Source of the DNA: Prorocentrum cordatum
Lineage: Eukaryota; Sar; Dinophyceae; Prorocentrales; Prorocentraceae
Length of the DNA stretch: 64,000 nt
Direction: 5' to 3'
Assembly (NCBI GenBank): GCA_963575745.1
Contig: CAUYUJ010018638.1
Coordinates: forward strand, 32,501 to 96,500
Shown: one piece after another, positions 49,401-57,347 of the stretch
Layout of the letters: each line of letters opens with the position of its first letter
Position numbering within the stretch: position 1 is the first letter of the stretch
Notes under the pieces: generated by a model
The model's input: the letters and a program-made list of their open reading frames with translations, nothing else
Databases searched by the model: none
What the model was told of the DNA's origin: nothing
Translations under genes and position numbers: made by a program

Positions 49401-51766
49401 AGGAGAGATGCAAGAGTAGCCGAAGGGATTGAAGGAACGAGTATGGGTTGGTGGGAGATGGCGAGATTTGAAGAGGAAGGAACAAGAGGGACCGAGGGTG
49501 GGAACAAGCATCGAGTCTGAGAATGAAAGAATGCATCGACGGACTGTGACGAAAGAACGCAAGTCCAAGACGCCCTCAACCCACCGGCGAAGTGTGGCAA
49601 CACCTTAGAGCACGAAGATCCCCTGACAACAGTGTTCGGCACTACTCCTCTGGAACCCCCTGGGACGCAAGAGAGTGTCGAAAGTTACACTCTCGGCAGC
49701 GACAGGGAAGACGCGGTCCACTGTGCCTGTGCGCGTCACAGCACTGGGCCACCGGGGGGCGCATGAAAGCTGCGACAGCGTGCATGCTTGGCAACGCAAC
49801 GCTGAAGGATGATGCCACTCGTGGGACAGCGCTGGGCTGGACTCCCGTAGGACTGGCGACCAGTTCACGTCTGGCAGCTGCGAGGGAGGCTGGCGACACC
49901 CTGGGAAGCGAGACTTACTTACTTCCACTGGACCTCACGAGTCAAGGAAACCTGTCACACACGACGCGGGCGAGAAACACTGCGGGTCTGTTCGAGGTGG
50001 GCACTGAGTGCTGTACCACCCAGAGGCGCAGCACCATGGCGGCAACTGCAGCCTTGGCAGAGCACCAGGAAGGGGAATGTTGGTGGTTTGGATGGCCGGA
50101 CCTGCTTATGGGGGCACACGTCGGTCGGAAGAAGTAGGTAAGAATTTGAAGTAGGAAGGCGGACTAAGTAGATTGGGTTCAGGCCCTCCCAGAGAGCAAC
50201 ACAGCACAACAGAAGCATATCGATTCTTGAAGTAGGAAGGCGCTTGAAGTAGATTGGGATCTGGGAATCCAGACATACCTACTTTCAACGACCAGCGTGT
50301 ATGGGGGTACTCCACGTGCCCCCCCGCAGACAAGGCGGGGGCGGCATCTGCACGTCGGACAACACCGAGGGGAGAACAGTGCACGTTTGGGTCTGCCTTG
50401 GACCGAGCTCCGTTGGACCGTGGAGGGCAGGTGCGGCTGCTGGCAGCGCTCAGGGAAGCGAGAACCACACTTTGGGTCTGCGTGATGCCGTAATCGGATG
50501 GGCCCGCCCGAGGACACAGGAGGACGTTGGCAGCTATACTTCCGGCTGTACCCATCTACGCGACGGATGCAGTCAGAGCCCAAGCAAGGCCGCAGTCAGC
50601 TTGGGTACCCCCAAGACCGCATAAACGTAGCGACATTGGCAGACCAAGCAGTAGCTATGCTGGGTCTACGCAGGACCGCACTCCAAGACGTTCCCAAGAC
50701 ACCTCCGAGACGTCCAAGATGCCCCCAAGAAAGCCCAGCATGACCCAAAGATGCCTTCAAGACGGCTCAAGATCGACGCAAGACTGTCTGAGATGGCCTC
50801 AAGAAGGCCAACGAAGCCCCCAGGCTCCGAGAGGCGCTCCAGGAGAACCCGAAGAAACCACAGTTATTGATACATGACAGTGTTTTGAAGGATGTTCGAC
50901 CTCGAAGGCGGCCATACCGCAGCCCAATATGGCCTCATGACGGTCCAGAGAGGCCCCCAGGACAGCATTCGAAGGCCAAGAGGACCCAAAGAGGCGCCTT
51001 GGGGCCCCCAAGAGGCCCCGCCAAGAGGCCCCAGGAGCCCCCCACGAGGATCCTCAGATGCCCCAAGAGGTCCACAGGAAGCCCCCAGGCCTTCTCTTGT
51101 TCCTCCTTATCCTCTTTGTCCTCCCTCTACTCATCATCTTTCTCCTCCTCCGCCTGGGAAACACCTAGCCCATAAACGTGGAAAGAAAACGGACACACGT
51201 TCGACCATACAGGCGTTTCCAAAAAGGAAGGGGGCGGCGGTGTTTCGCCGAATGGCGTCTTCGACCAGTAGCATGTAAAGCCAGACGGCAACATAGGAGG
51301 AAGAGCCAAACGTATCACAAGCCTGGTGGCCGAATATAAGCGCAAACGAGGGAGGAAACAAGGCCATGTATGGGCACACGTGCTCGGAGTTTGTGCTGTA
51401 GAGCCCCTGTGTGCTTAGCAGATTTGTATGAGAGTACGTGTTTTGTTGAGGCAATGTGTGTGGCCTGGCATTCCACTCCATCATATTCGGACCATCCTGG
51501 TCCTCGTACTTGTTGTCACCCCCTCTAAGACCTCGTACTGAAAGACATCATATCTGTATGTATGTATGTATGTATGTATGTATGTATGTATACATGGATA
51601 TGTACACGAAGCGAAACACAACTGGTAGCTGCCTCCCGGAAAAGGTTCTTATGCCCTATGTGGCACAAGTCGTAGATGCCATCGCAGTACACGTTCCGGC
51701 ACACGGTGAGGAGCGGCAGGTTCATGTGGACCGACAAATCAGTGAAAACTGCGATATCCATCGGCC
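37334..51766 (-). CDS. CTP:phosphocholine/phosphoethanolamine cytidylyltransferase-like gene, four exons
   Basis: Enzymes of this family transfer CMP from CTP to phosphocholine or phosphoethanolamine, the regulated step of the Kennedy pathway of phospholipid synthesis. Exons on the minus strand are 51766-51633, 48665-48561, 41686-41594 and 37499-about 37334, collinear with the protein and in frame when joined (about 164 residues from the first ATG). Signatures appear in order: DGIYDLCHIGH (HxGH nucleotide-binding motif), LFVGV, AYKRPPVM (the Lys expected in the CTP site), VIPNAP, and RTEGFSTS. The full catalytic core is present without stops. Three introns start with GC and end AG/G, as dinoflagellate introns often do. 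The substrate cannot be decided. The 3' end is uncertain. Intron length (about 3.0, 6.9 and 4.1 kb) comes from repeats. Confidence 0.85.
37554..37770. repeat. Dispersed repeat I, copy 2 (in intron 3)
   Basis: Homologous to 49-282: TGACCCGGGTCAATCCAGAC, AACTGTAACGCAGGGCTTCG, a GCGGCCGC palindrome and GGGTCAGCCAGAGGGGGTC. It lies 55 bp upstream of exon 4 within the intron. Confidence 0.8.
37930..38500. repeat. GGATTGGATTGG satellite with a dimer of about 300 bp
   Basis: Built of GATGGATT, GGATTGG and GATAAGATG blocks. CCCGCCGCAGGCGCAGAAAC recurs at about 38019 and 38317, alternating with CCCGCCTCAGGCGCCGAC or a variant at about 38177 and 38472, so the higher-order period is about 300 bp. Confidence 0.92.
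38525..38715. repeat. 87-bp tandem duplication
   Basis: GACGGGAAACGGACTTTCGC occurs at 38601 and 38688, exactly 87 bp apart. GGACACC repeats precede each. 87 is a multiple of three, so the plus frame continues through it, but no gene is inferred. Confidence 0.92.
39140..39345. repeat. Family O, copy 2
   Basis: AGGCCTCCTAGATGGGGTCG on the left and CCCCATCCAGGAGGCCT on the right are inverted. GCATCGCCGATGCATCGGCG palindromes fill the inside. Confidence 0.88.
39555..39735. mobile_element. Family G, copy 2
   Basis: CTCGGAAGTCCCCCGGCCTT, CTTCTGAGAAGTCCCGCCGC and the right end CTTCCCCCCCTCGCTCGCCG. The left end is weak. Confidence 0.8.
39760..39846. repeat. Family J-like right-end fragment
   Basis: GGATCTCATGGCCCTGTCCA, CTATATCCCCCC and CTCTTCGCCGCCCCGA resemble the right half of family J. 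Confidence 0.6.
39874..40000. mobile_element. MITE family F, copy 4
   Basis: TTGCCATCGCTCGAACGTCC and CACACGTCCGAGCGATGCC are inverted ends. The body matches copies 2, 3, 6 and 7. Confidence 0.9.
40280..41045. repeat. CCAAGA/GGCYCC degenerate short-period repeat
   Basis: CCAAGATGGCTC and CCCCAAGAGGCCCCC recur with a period of about 9-12 bases, at about 40295-40465, 40555-40680 and 40720-41045. The same word occurs at 25260-25340, 44270-44400, 47480-47760, 50690-51090 and 60080-60480. Confidence 0.8.
41170..41370. mobile_element. Family D, copy 6
   Basis: GTCGCGCTCCGCGCGGATTT and GAAATCCGCGCGGACCTCCG arms. The outer ends are AGTAGAAGAAGG and CGTTCTTGTTGTTCG, beyond ACATAAAC/GTTTATGC. Confidence 0.88.
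41594..41686 (-). CDS. Cytidylyltransferase exon 3
   Basis: 31 codons: VGNCKCVTKVIPNAPC, then FGLTEEFIRQHRIHR. VIPNAP matches the V(I/V)xNAPW region of the family, with Cys in place of the usual Trp. The acceptor is CCCACAG followed by GTAGGC, and the donor is CACAGG followed by GCCCAG. It lies between two family D elements (41170-41370 and 41785-41945). Confidence 0.85.
41785..41945. mobile_element. Family D, copy 7
   Basis: GCATAAACTCGAGAGCCGGC and AATCCGCGCGGACATCCGAC arms around GGCGCGGGGAGCGCGCC. Family J copy 3 follows directly. Confidence 0.85.
41947..42142 (+). mobile_element. MITE family J, copy 3
   Basis: TCGGGAGCGGCCAAGAGG to TTTTGCTGCCCCCGA, with ATCATGACCGGCGGCATGTG and the CCATGATAT palindrome. 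Confidence 0.92.
42363..42545. mobile_element. Family L, copy 2
   Basis: TACGTCGGTCGGAAGAAGTA at the left and ATACCTACGACCGGCGTGTA at the right are inverted. The body has AGGCCCTCCCAGAGAGCAAC and GAAGTAGATTGGGATCTGGG. Confidence 0.88.
42565..42735. mobile_element. Family D, copy 8
   Basis: GAGAAGTCCGCGCGGATCTC and ATCCACGCGGACCTTCG arms, with CTGGCGGCGACCCTGGCG in the centre. Confidence 0.8.
42910..43227. repeat. 89-bp minisatellite
   Basis: Units start at 42910, 42999, 43088 and about 43179 with GGCRCACCCYTC. Each contains CCCCACTGGCTGCGTTCGCA or a variant and GGAGCTCCA. The last unit is partial. Confidence 0.9.
43540..43720. repeat. Two imperfect units of about 95 bp
   Basis: GCACAAACGCAAG followed by GACACCGCGGA occurs at about 43541 and 43634. 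Confidence 0.65.
43810..44117. mobile_element. MITE family F, copy 5, interrupted by family G
   Basis: The left half (TTGCCATCGCTCAGACATCG .. GTGCGTGCTTTTCT) and right half (TTTTCTGGCTC .. GCGATGGTCCTCGCC) are separated by the family G copy at about 43871-44065. The right inverted end is degraded. Confidence 0.8.
43871..44065. mobile_element. Family G, copy 3, full length, nested in F
   Basis: GGCGGCGAGCCAGGGGCGAA at the left and CCCCACCTCGCTTGCCGCC at the right are inverted repeats. TTTTCT lies on both sides, a probable 6-bp target duplication. Confidence 0.88.
44770..44945. mobile_element. Family D, copy 9
   Basis: TTTTGGCGCTCCGTGCGGAT and AATCCGTGTGGAGCGCCAAA arms. The outer ends GTAGTAGAAGAAAAAAC and GCTTTTTCTTTCTTCG extend the inverted repeat. 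Confidence 0.9.
44973..45100. mobile_element. MITE family F, copy 6
   Basis: TGGCCATCGCTCGGACGTCC and CACACGTCCGAGCGGTGCCA ends. Confidence 0.92.
45124..45239. repeat. Family H, single unit
   Basis: CGCCCGAGTTATCCGGGGTA to ACCCCTGATGATTCGGGGCT, one unit of the 113-bp repeat. Confidence 0.9.
45444..45642. mobile_element. MITE family A, copy 3
   Basis: The element at 45451-45635 lacks the first bases of the left end (GGGTCGGGCGAAAG) and ends CGCCCGGCCCGA. TTCACCT is repeated at 45444-45450 and 45636-45642. Confidence 0.92.
45908..46100 (+). mobile_element. MITE family J, copy 4
   Basis: TCGGGAACGATCAAGAGTGG to TTTGCCGCCCCCGA. A clear target duplication is not seen. Confidence 0.9.
46309..46510 (+). 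mobile_element. MITE family J, copy 5
   Basis: The element at 46314-46505 runs from TCGGGAGCGGCAAAGAGG to TCGTTGCCGCCCCCGA. The exact 5-bp duplication TACCC lies at 46309-46313 and 46506-46510. Confidence 0.95.
46577..46762. mobile_element. MITE family M, copy 2
   Basis: The element at 46582-46757 has ends TGACTACCTACCAGTCCACC and GGTTTGGTGGGTGGTGA. The exact 5-bp duplication GGCTG lies at 46577-46581 and 46758-46762. Confidence 0.95.
46799..46928. mobile_element. MITE family F, copy 7
   Basis: CGGCACCGCTCGGACGCCGA at the left and CACACGTCCGAGCGATGCCA at the right. Confidence 0.88.
46950..47090. repeat. (GGGA)n tract
   Basis: GAGGGAGGG run of about 140 bp. Confidence 0.95.
47091..48295. 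other. Intron 2 sequence, no further gene seen
   Basis: CCAAGACGGCCC-type degenerate repeats at 47480-47760 and GGAAACGGC/ACCGG-type short repeats at 48060-48280. Confidence 0.4.
48296..48443 (+). mobile_element. Family E, copy 3, with 25-bp perfect inverted ends
   Basis: The left end AAAGATACGGATACGTGTTG plus TCCCC (48296-48320) is the exact inverse of 48419-48443. The core TGGGGTGCGTTCTGACCAGA is shared with copies 1 and 2. No direct flanking repeat is obvious. Confidence 0.92.
48561..48665 (-). CDS. Cytidylyltransferase exon 2
   Basis: 35 codons from ALKLGNRLFVGVVGD through DANAYKRPPVMSAAERE. LFVGV is the second core strand, and the Lys of YKRPP matches the CTP-binding lysine of this family. 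The acceptor is TTCCGTGAG followed by GCC, and the donor is GAG followed by GCACCG. The exon 1 to 2 junction reads LFRE-ALKLG without a gap. A GT donor (GTGAGC at 48534) further on would add residues that fit the family less well. Confidence 0.88.
48730..50106. other. Intron 1 sequence, no gene recognised
   Basis: Balanced composition with moderate open frames on both strands (for example plus 49038-49520), without recognisable domains. Confidence 0.35.
50107..50310. mobile_element. Family L, copy 3, in intron 1
   Basis: The element at about 50118-50299 has CGTCGGTCGGAAGAAGTAGG and TACTTTCAACGACCAGCGTG as inverted ends. TATGGGGGCAC and TATGGGGGTAC flank it, a possible 11-bp target duplication with one mismatch. 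Confidence 0.88.
50690..51090. repeat. CCAAGA-type degenerate repeat
   Basis: CCAAGATGCCCCC, CAAGACGGCTC and CCCCAAGAGGCCCC words at short spacing. Confidence 0.75.
51549..51592. repeat. (GTAT)n tract
   Basis: Short tetranucleotide run in intron 1, 40 bp from the exon 1 donor. Confidence 0.95.
51633..51766 (-). CDS. Cytidylyltransferase exon 1 (HxGH exon)
   Basis: Encodes VYCDGIYDLCHIGH, the family's defining nucleotide-binding motif, then KNLFRE. The acceptor is inferred after a pyrimidine-rich tract (CTGTTTTGCCCTGTCCAG, then GG). An ATG at 51761-51759 lies 5 bases inside, so this AG could be a spliced-leader trans-splice site and the true start of the gene. The alternative is an internal exon with more sequence upstream. 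It ends GGGAG before the donor GCAGCT. Confidence 0.88.
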
Positions 51767-52987
51767 CTGGACAGGGCAAAACAGCTAGTTGCCTGAATGC
51801 CAGTTCGAAGATAAGATGAAGCCAGGATGAGAACAAGTTCGGGTGGTGATAAATCGGGAATATCTGAATTCTGACGGCTCTCGAAAATGTTTCGGGCGCC
51901 GCGGCCTTTTCAGACCGTTCCAGAACGTACCGAAAGCGTTCCGGAACGCTCTGGAACGGATTCATCCTCGTCCTAGCCCCGTCCTCAAAAATATGTATCC
52001 CGAGGCTTGATGTCGACCCCGGATACCGCGGCTAGGAAACAAATAGTAATTTGAGCAATATGCGTCGGCTGCGGCCCGTCCTCGAGTACTTGTTTCCAAT
52101 GCAATTTCGGAGGGGAGGAAAGGGAGCGAACACATCAGCACGATGACACACTCGGCGACACAAGCGTGCAGCCAGCGAGCTGCATCAAACGCCGTGCAAA
52201 TGAAACGTCCAACCACGCAGGTGAGCAGTTCAGCGAGCGATGGCCTTTGTGATTCGCCTGAAGAGCTGGCACCACCTAGGCGGGAAAATGGGGGCGGATA
52301 TGCAGGCAGTTATCAGCCAGTGGGACTGGAAGGCTCCACCTTGAGGGTGACGTGCGCTGCCAACTGGAAGAACTGGGGGATGGGCCTGACATTGAGGGAG
52401 GGCCGGTACGCACAAATCAGGCGGACAAATCCTGCCCCGCAGTCGACAACAGGAGCTTGAACGCCTGCCGCGGACCCGGCCGGTGTCTGCGGCTATTTTC
52501 CGCCAGCGTTCAGGAGCACATCCTCCCAAAAACATGTGGCTCTGTTTCCCTTTCGCAATCTGGGACTGGAAGCACAAGAGGTGGCACAACCACATCGCGA
52601 ATACAAAACGCTACGCAGACCAGGAACACCGTACAAACCGACCTGCAATAGTCAAACTCATGCGATGAACCGTGGCCTGGACACACATTCGACAATGCAG
52701 CTGCTCTGCGTTCGTGCGGATATGCCTGAAGCCCCAAAAACGGCAAACGACATCCCTTACACGCGGCGCCACACGGGGGAACAGGAGGGAGGGGAGAGAA
52801 AAGAAGAGGCCGAAGAAAGAAAAAGGGGAACCAGGAAGCGCAGTCCGGGACAAGCACTCCGCCCCGGGAGCCCGCCCAAGGAACCCGCACCAACCCGCAC
52901 TAGCGATACCCTGGGCAACATTGGCACACCAGTGGCTGTATCAGCTTTCGCCGAGAAGGCGCCAAGGGCAGACATGGGAGCGCGGGC
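51767..52987. other. Upstream of cytidylyltransferase exon 1, no gene recognised
   Basis: Possible promoter or further 5' exon region. No TATA-type or other recognisable promoter element can be supported. Confidence 0.35.
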
Positions 52988-53159
52988 CAGTATGAAGGGG
53001 GCCCTGGGACACACAAATAAACGCACACAAATGACCGGATTCCCCATCTTTTCCCATATGTTCTAGGCTTGTTCCCCCCCCCCACTTCCTATATTTTCCC
53101 ATACTTTCCTGGGAGGGGACGATTTGTGTCTGTGTTTTTCCTTTCCCCTCCTGACAGTA
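52988..53159. mobile_element. MITE family C, copy 6
   Basis: The element at 52993-53154 runs from TGAAGGGGGCCCTGGGACAC to TTTCCCCTCCTGA. The exact 5-bp duplication CAGTA lies at 52988-52992 and 53155-53159. Confidence 0.94.
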
Positions 53160-53657
53160 GCGGCCCCCGAGACGGGAGCGGCCACGCGGCCCAGGCAGCC
53201 GGACATCTGCCAGCGCGCCCTGGCCGTGCCAGAGCGAAACAGACATTACTCAAGCGGTAGGACCCCGCATGAGCATCCTCTCGGCGAATCTGGACATGGC
53301 CCTCGCCGTCGTCCTCGTGAGTGTTGAGGCATCCTCGCTGTCTCCTCTGCGTCATTCTCCCCCTCGCCCCGGCGCAGGCTCTCCTCCCGCTCCCTACGTT
53401 GTCTCCTCCTCGCCCTCCTGTTTTTTTGTCACGCCCCGCCACCTCCTCCCTTTCCTGTTGCATGAGCGCGCCTGTCGATTTCCTCGGCGCCGTCTCTGCC
53501 TCCGCCAGCGCGGGCGCAACCCCGAATTGCCACATTGCGCCGCAGCCGTTGAGACAACGCCGCGGACTAGGCCGTCGGGGCTACCCCGCGAGCCGCCGGC
53601 GCGCGAGACCAAGCCGTTGGGACAACCCCGCGGGCTTCGAGCGGGGCGCCGCCGCGC

Positions 53658-53776
53658 TCAGGCGGGGGGCAGCACGAAGCCCAGCTCTGCCGCGAGCTGC
53701 TCCGCCCCCAAAAACTGCTGGCATCCGCCCCCGATAGCGTTAGACAAGCCCCAGTTCGGGCAGAACGACACGGCGA
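53658..53776 (-). CDS. Candidate terminal exon of an upstream gene
   Basis: A possible acceptor (GCGCCAG before TCGCCG) opens a minus-strand frame with FCPNWGLSNAIGGGCQQFLG, then ending LAAELGFVLPPA and a TGA. It reads like an ordinary protein C-terminus and matches the minus orientation of the cytidylyltransferase gene, which begins 1.9 kb downstream. No family is recognised and the boundary is a guess. Confidence 0.3.
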
Positions 53777-54149
53777 CTGGCGCGGCAGACGCGCAGGGAA
53801 AACCACCGGACGCCCAGTCATGACGTGCTCTGGACATGATCCTCAAGGTCAATGCAGATTCAAGGTATGGTCTCGCACCTTCTTGTTTGCACATCAAGAA
53901 ACCGATGAATGAGAATCCGAGTGCATATGAAAACCTTCGTGTGACACGCCCCTGAAGAAAAGGGGGCTACGACTGCACGGCCCACCGCTCCCTAGAAAGG
54001 GATGGCGGCGTATCGGCATGCAGCGTTCCCTCTGGCCCATGTCGTCGGGCACCTGGTCGTCAGCGTCCTCCTCCTCCGGCACCTGGTCGTCGTCGCCGTC
54101 CTCGTCGTCACCGTTTCCCTTCTCATCTTCCGCAAGCGAGCTCTCGTTA

Positions 54150-55370
54150 ACATCAGCTGCGGGCCCCATAGGGAGGGGGCACCCGCCTGAGACTTCCTCG
54201 CAATTCACTCACAGACGAGGCTCTCGCCTGATACTTCCTCCACATTCAGGCCTCAGGAGCCCAAACTTGACGACAATTGCAGGTTTGAGGATGACCCGCC
54301 TCGGATTCGAACATTAGCTGCGGACCCTATAAGGCGGAGGCTCCGAGGCTCCTGCCTGACACCTCCTCGCTTTTCACTCACAGACGAGGCTCCCGCCAGA
54401 TACTTCCCCCATATTGAAGCCTCAGGGACCCAAAAGTGACGACAATTAGAAGTTGTCCGATGACCCTCTCGCGTTCAAAGCATGAGCTGCGGGCCCCATA
54501 GAAAAGGGCCTCAGAGCTGAGAATGCCTCGCAATTCCCTCACAGACGAGGCGCCCGCCTGAAACTTCCTCCATATTCAGGCCTCATGGGCCCAAAACTGA
54601 TGACAACTACAAATTGTTCGATGACCCGTTCGAATTCAAAATATGAGCTGCTGGCACCGTAAAGAAGGGGCTCCCGCCTGAGTCGTCCTCGCGATTCACT
54701 CACAGACGAGGCTCCCGCCTGATACCTCCTCCATATTCAGGCTTCAGGGGCCCACAAATGGTGACAATTACGAAATTTCCGAAGACCCGCTCGAGTTAAA
54801 AATAAAGCTGCGGGCAGCATAGGGAGGGGGCTCCCGCCTGACACTTCGATCACAAACGAGGCTCCCGCCTGACACTTCCTCCATACCCAAGCCTCAGGGG
54901 ATCAAACATGAAGTGAGGACAAGTGCACGTTTGAGGATAACCCGCATCGGATTCGAACATGAGCTGCGGGCCCCATAAAAAGGGGACTCCCGTCTGAGAC
55001 TTCCTCGCTATGCACGCACAGACGAGGCTCCCGCCTGCTACTTCCCGCATGCTCAGGCCTCAGGGGCCCAGCAATCACGACAGTTATAAGTTTTTCGATG
55101 ACCCGCTCGGATTCAAGACATGAGCTGCGGAGCCCCCAAAGAGGGGGCGCTCGCCGTAGACTTCCTCGCAATTCACGCATAGAAGAAGCTCCCGCCTGAT
55201 ACTTCCTCCATATTCAAGCCTCAGGAGACCCAAATTGACGACAGTTGCAGGTTTGAGGATGACCCGCCTCGGATTCAAAGAGCATGAGCTGCGGGCCCCA
55301 TAAAGAAGGGGACTCCCGCCTGAGACTTGCTCGTTATTCACTCACAAACGACGCTCCCGCCTGAGACTTC
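54150..55370. repeat. Minisatellite of about 160 bp, eight units
   Basis: GAGCTGCGGGCCCCATA or a variant recurs at about 54155, 54313, 54484, 54645, 54804, 54960, 55121 and 55285. Each unit also holds GGGCTCCCGCCTGA, CACAGACGAGGCTCCCGCCT and ATTCAGGCCTCAGGGGCCC. Units have diverged by substitutions and small indels. A GGTGATGGTGACGATGG run follows to about 55475. Confidence 0.92.
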
Positions 55371-55784
55371 CTCCGATGATGAAGACGATGGTGATGGGTG
55401 ATGGTGACGATGGTGATGTTGACGATTGTGGCGGGTGATGGGTGATTATGGTGACGATGGTGATAGTGATTAGTGAGGGTGTTCACTCACAGACGAGGCA
55501 CCCGCCTGAGACCTCCTCAAGCTGAGCGTGTGTGTGAGCGATGTTGATGCTGCGATGATGATGTGAGTGTGTGAGTGTGTGAGTAAGAAGAGAGGGCCAT
55601 CCTGTTCCTGCGCGGGGTGTCTAGAGCAGACAAGAAACCCACTCTGGATGTGGGGAGGAAATCCGCGATAGCGGCCGTCGCCGGCCCCGCGCCCGCCCCC
55701 CCCCCAGGTGACGTCGCGCTCCGCGCTGGCAGCGTCCGGGAATGCCTAGGGATAGCCAAGGCCACGTAGGAGCAGCGCGCAGGC

Positions 55785-56095
55785 GGCGATCTGCACCACA
55801 ACGCATGTGTACACCACAGTGTCGCGTGCACCACAGCGCGCATGTACGCCGCAGCGTCTGTGCACACCGCAGCAGCCGCGTGCAGCGCAGCGCCTGTGTA
55901 CACCACAGTGCTTGCGTGCACCACGGCGCCTGCGTACACCGCGGCGAATGCGTGCGCCGCAACGGCCGTGTGCAACGTAGCGCCTGTGTACATTACCGTG
56001 CTCGAGGGCATCGCAACGCCTGTGCGCACCGCGGCGCCTGTGCGCACCGCGGCATCCGCGTGCAATGCAGCGCTGGCGCACACCACAGTAAAGGA
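55785..56095. repeat. 18-bp repeat (six-codon period)
   Basis: About 17 units such as GCGCCTGTGTACACCACA and GTGCTTGCGTGCACCACG. The period is a multiple of three, so the plus frame 55842-56159 gives hexapeptides (APVYTT, VLACTT, APAYTA). The minus frame is also repetitive. Whether it is translated cannot be told. Confidence 0.88.
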
Positions 56096-56097
56096 GC

Positions 56098-56937
56098 ACG
56101 TCGGTGGGGATTTGCCGCGGACAACTGCGGCCGAAATCTATGGCAAGGCCGGGCAGTGACGACGCAAAGGCTTGTGCACCGAAATTGGCACTTTGGGGCG
56201 GCGGATTGACAACGCCCGGAAGGGCTGTGGCTAGGACGCAAGGGTGCCCTCTGGACATCCGTGCGTCCTCGCCTGGCGTCTTCGTCGTGGCCGTCTCGTC
56301 GCCGCAGTCGTCGCGGGGTGGCCCCTTGCTTTCGTCGGTCCTGTGGCCCCCCGCGGGGGTGGTGTCCAAGGCAGCGGCCTCGGATTGCAATCGGAGGATA
56401 GCCCAAGTCGCTTGAAGGGTCCGCCATCAGGAACCGAAAGGAATCAGCAGGCCCTACAGTTCTCGGGGTGGAAGCCGCTCTCAAATTGACTCCGACCTCA
56501 ACGACCAAAGGGTGGGGTGGGTAGGAGGGGGGGCAGGAGAGAAGGAGGCAGAGGAGGAAGGCTAGATGTGGCTGTACTGTCGCAGCGCTCCAAACTGCGA
56601 AGAGTGACCCACCCCGTCCTGACTCGCTCCCGGATCAGTATGAGAAGGGGGCCTGGCGGAGGCGGCGGCGACCATAGGATAATAGAAGCAGGTGAACGCC
56701 AAGATGAGAAACCTGCCAGAGAGGGGGTGTGCGGATGGGAAGGGAACGGGGGCCATGACCAAAACTGAGCGCTGAGACGTCGTGTCGATCTTGGAGAACG
56801 TCGAGCTTGGTCAGCGTCAGCCGACGGCCGACATGGACCATGACCAAGATCAACATCGACATGATCCCGCGACATCTTGTTCATGATCCCCGTGCTCTTC
56901 CCTCGAGAAAGGGGGCCCTCGGAGGAGGGACCGGGTC
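56098..56937. other. No recognisable gene
   Basis: Mixed sequence between the 18-bp repeat and a family J fragment. Confidence 0.4.
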
Positions 56938-56994
56938 CGGGCCATGATATCCAGCCCCCTCTAGTCATCACCCCCGTCGTGGCCGCCCCCGACG
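56938..56994 (+). repeat. Family J right-end fragment
   Basis: CGGGCCATGATATCCAGCCC, CTAGTCATCACCCCC and GGCCGCCCCCGA. The left part is missing. Confidence 0.8.
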
Positions 56995-57347
56995 AGGCAA
57001 GAGTAACAAAAAGACATCCCGGAACAGACCTCCCCCAGACGCCGAAAGAGAGGACTCTGGACCTCGAGCCCCTCCCCTCGGAGCGGGAGGCCGAGGAGCG
57101 GCCGGAGACCTCCCGCGCCGCGTTCTTGGCCCGACGCGGGGGGTGCGCCTGGGGAGGGGGGCGGGAGGCGACCGAGGGCCTGGGAGCAGGAAGCGCACCG
57201 CCACCACCACCACCACCACCACCGCCTGGGAGGGGGGTCAGGAGCTGGCGCGCGGGATGCGGGCGCGCACGATGTCCCGCGAAAGCGCCCGAACCGATAT
57301 ACACCACCACCACCCCTGACCACCCTCTGCCTCCATCTTCCAGGTTG

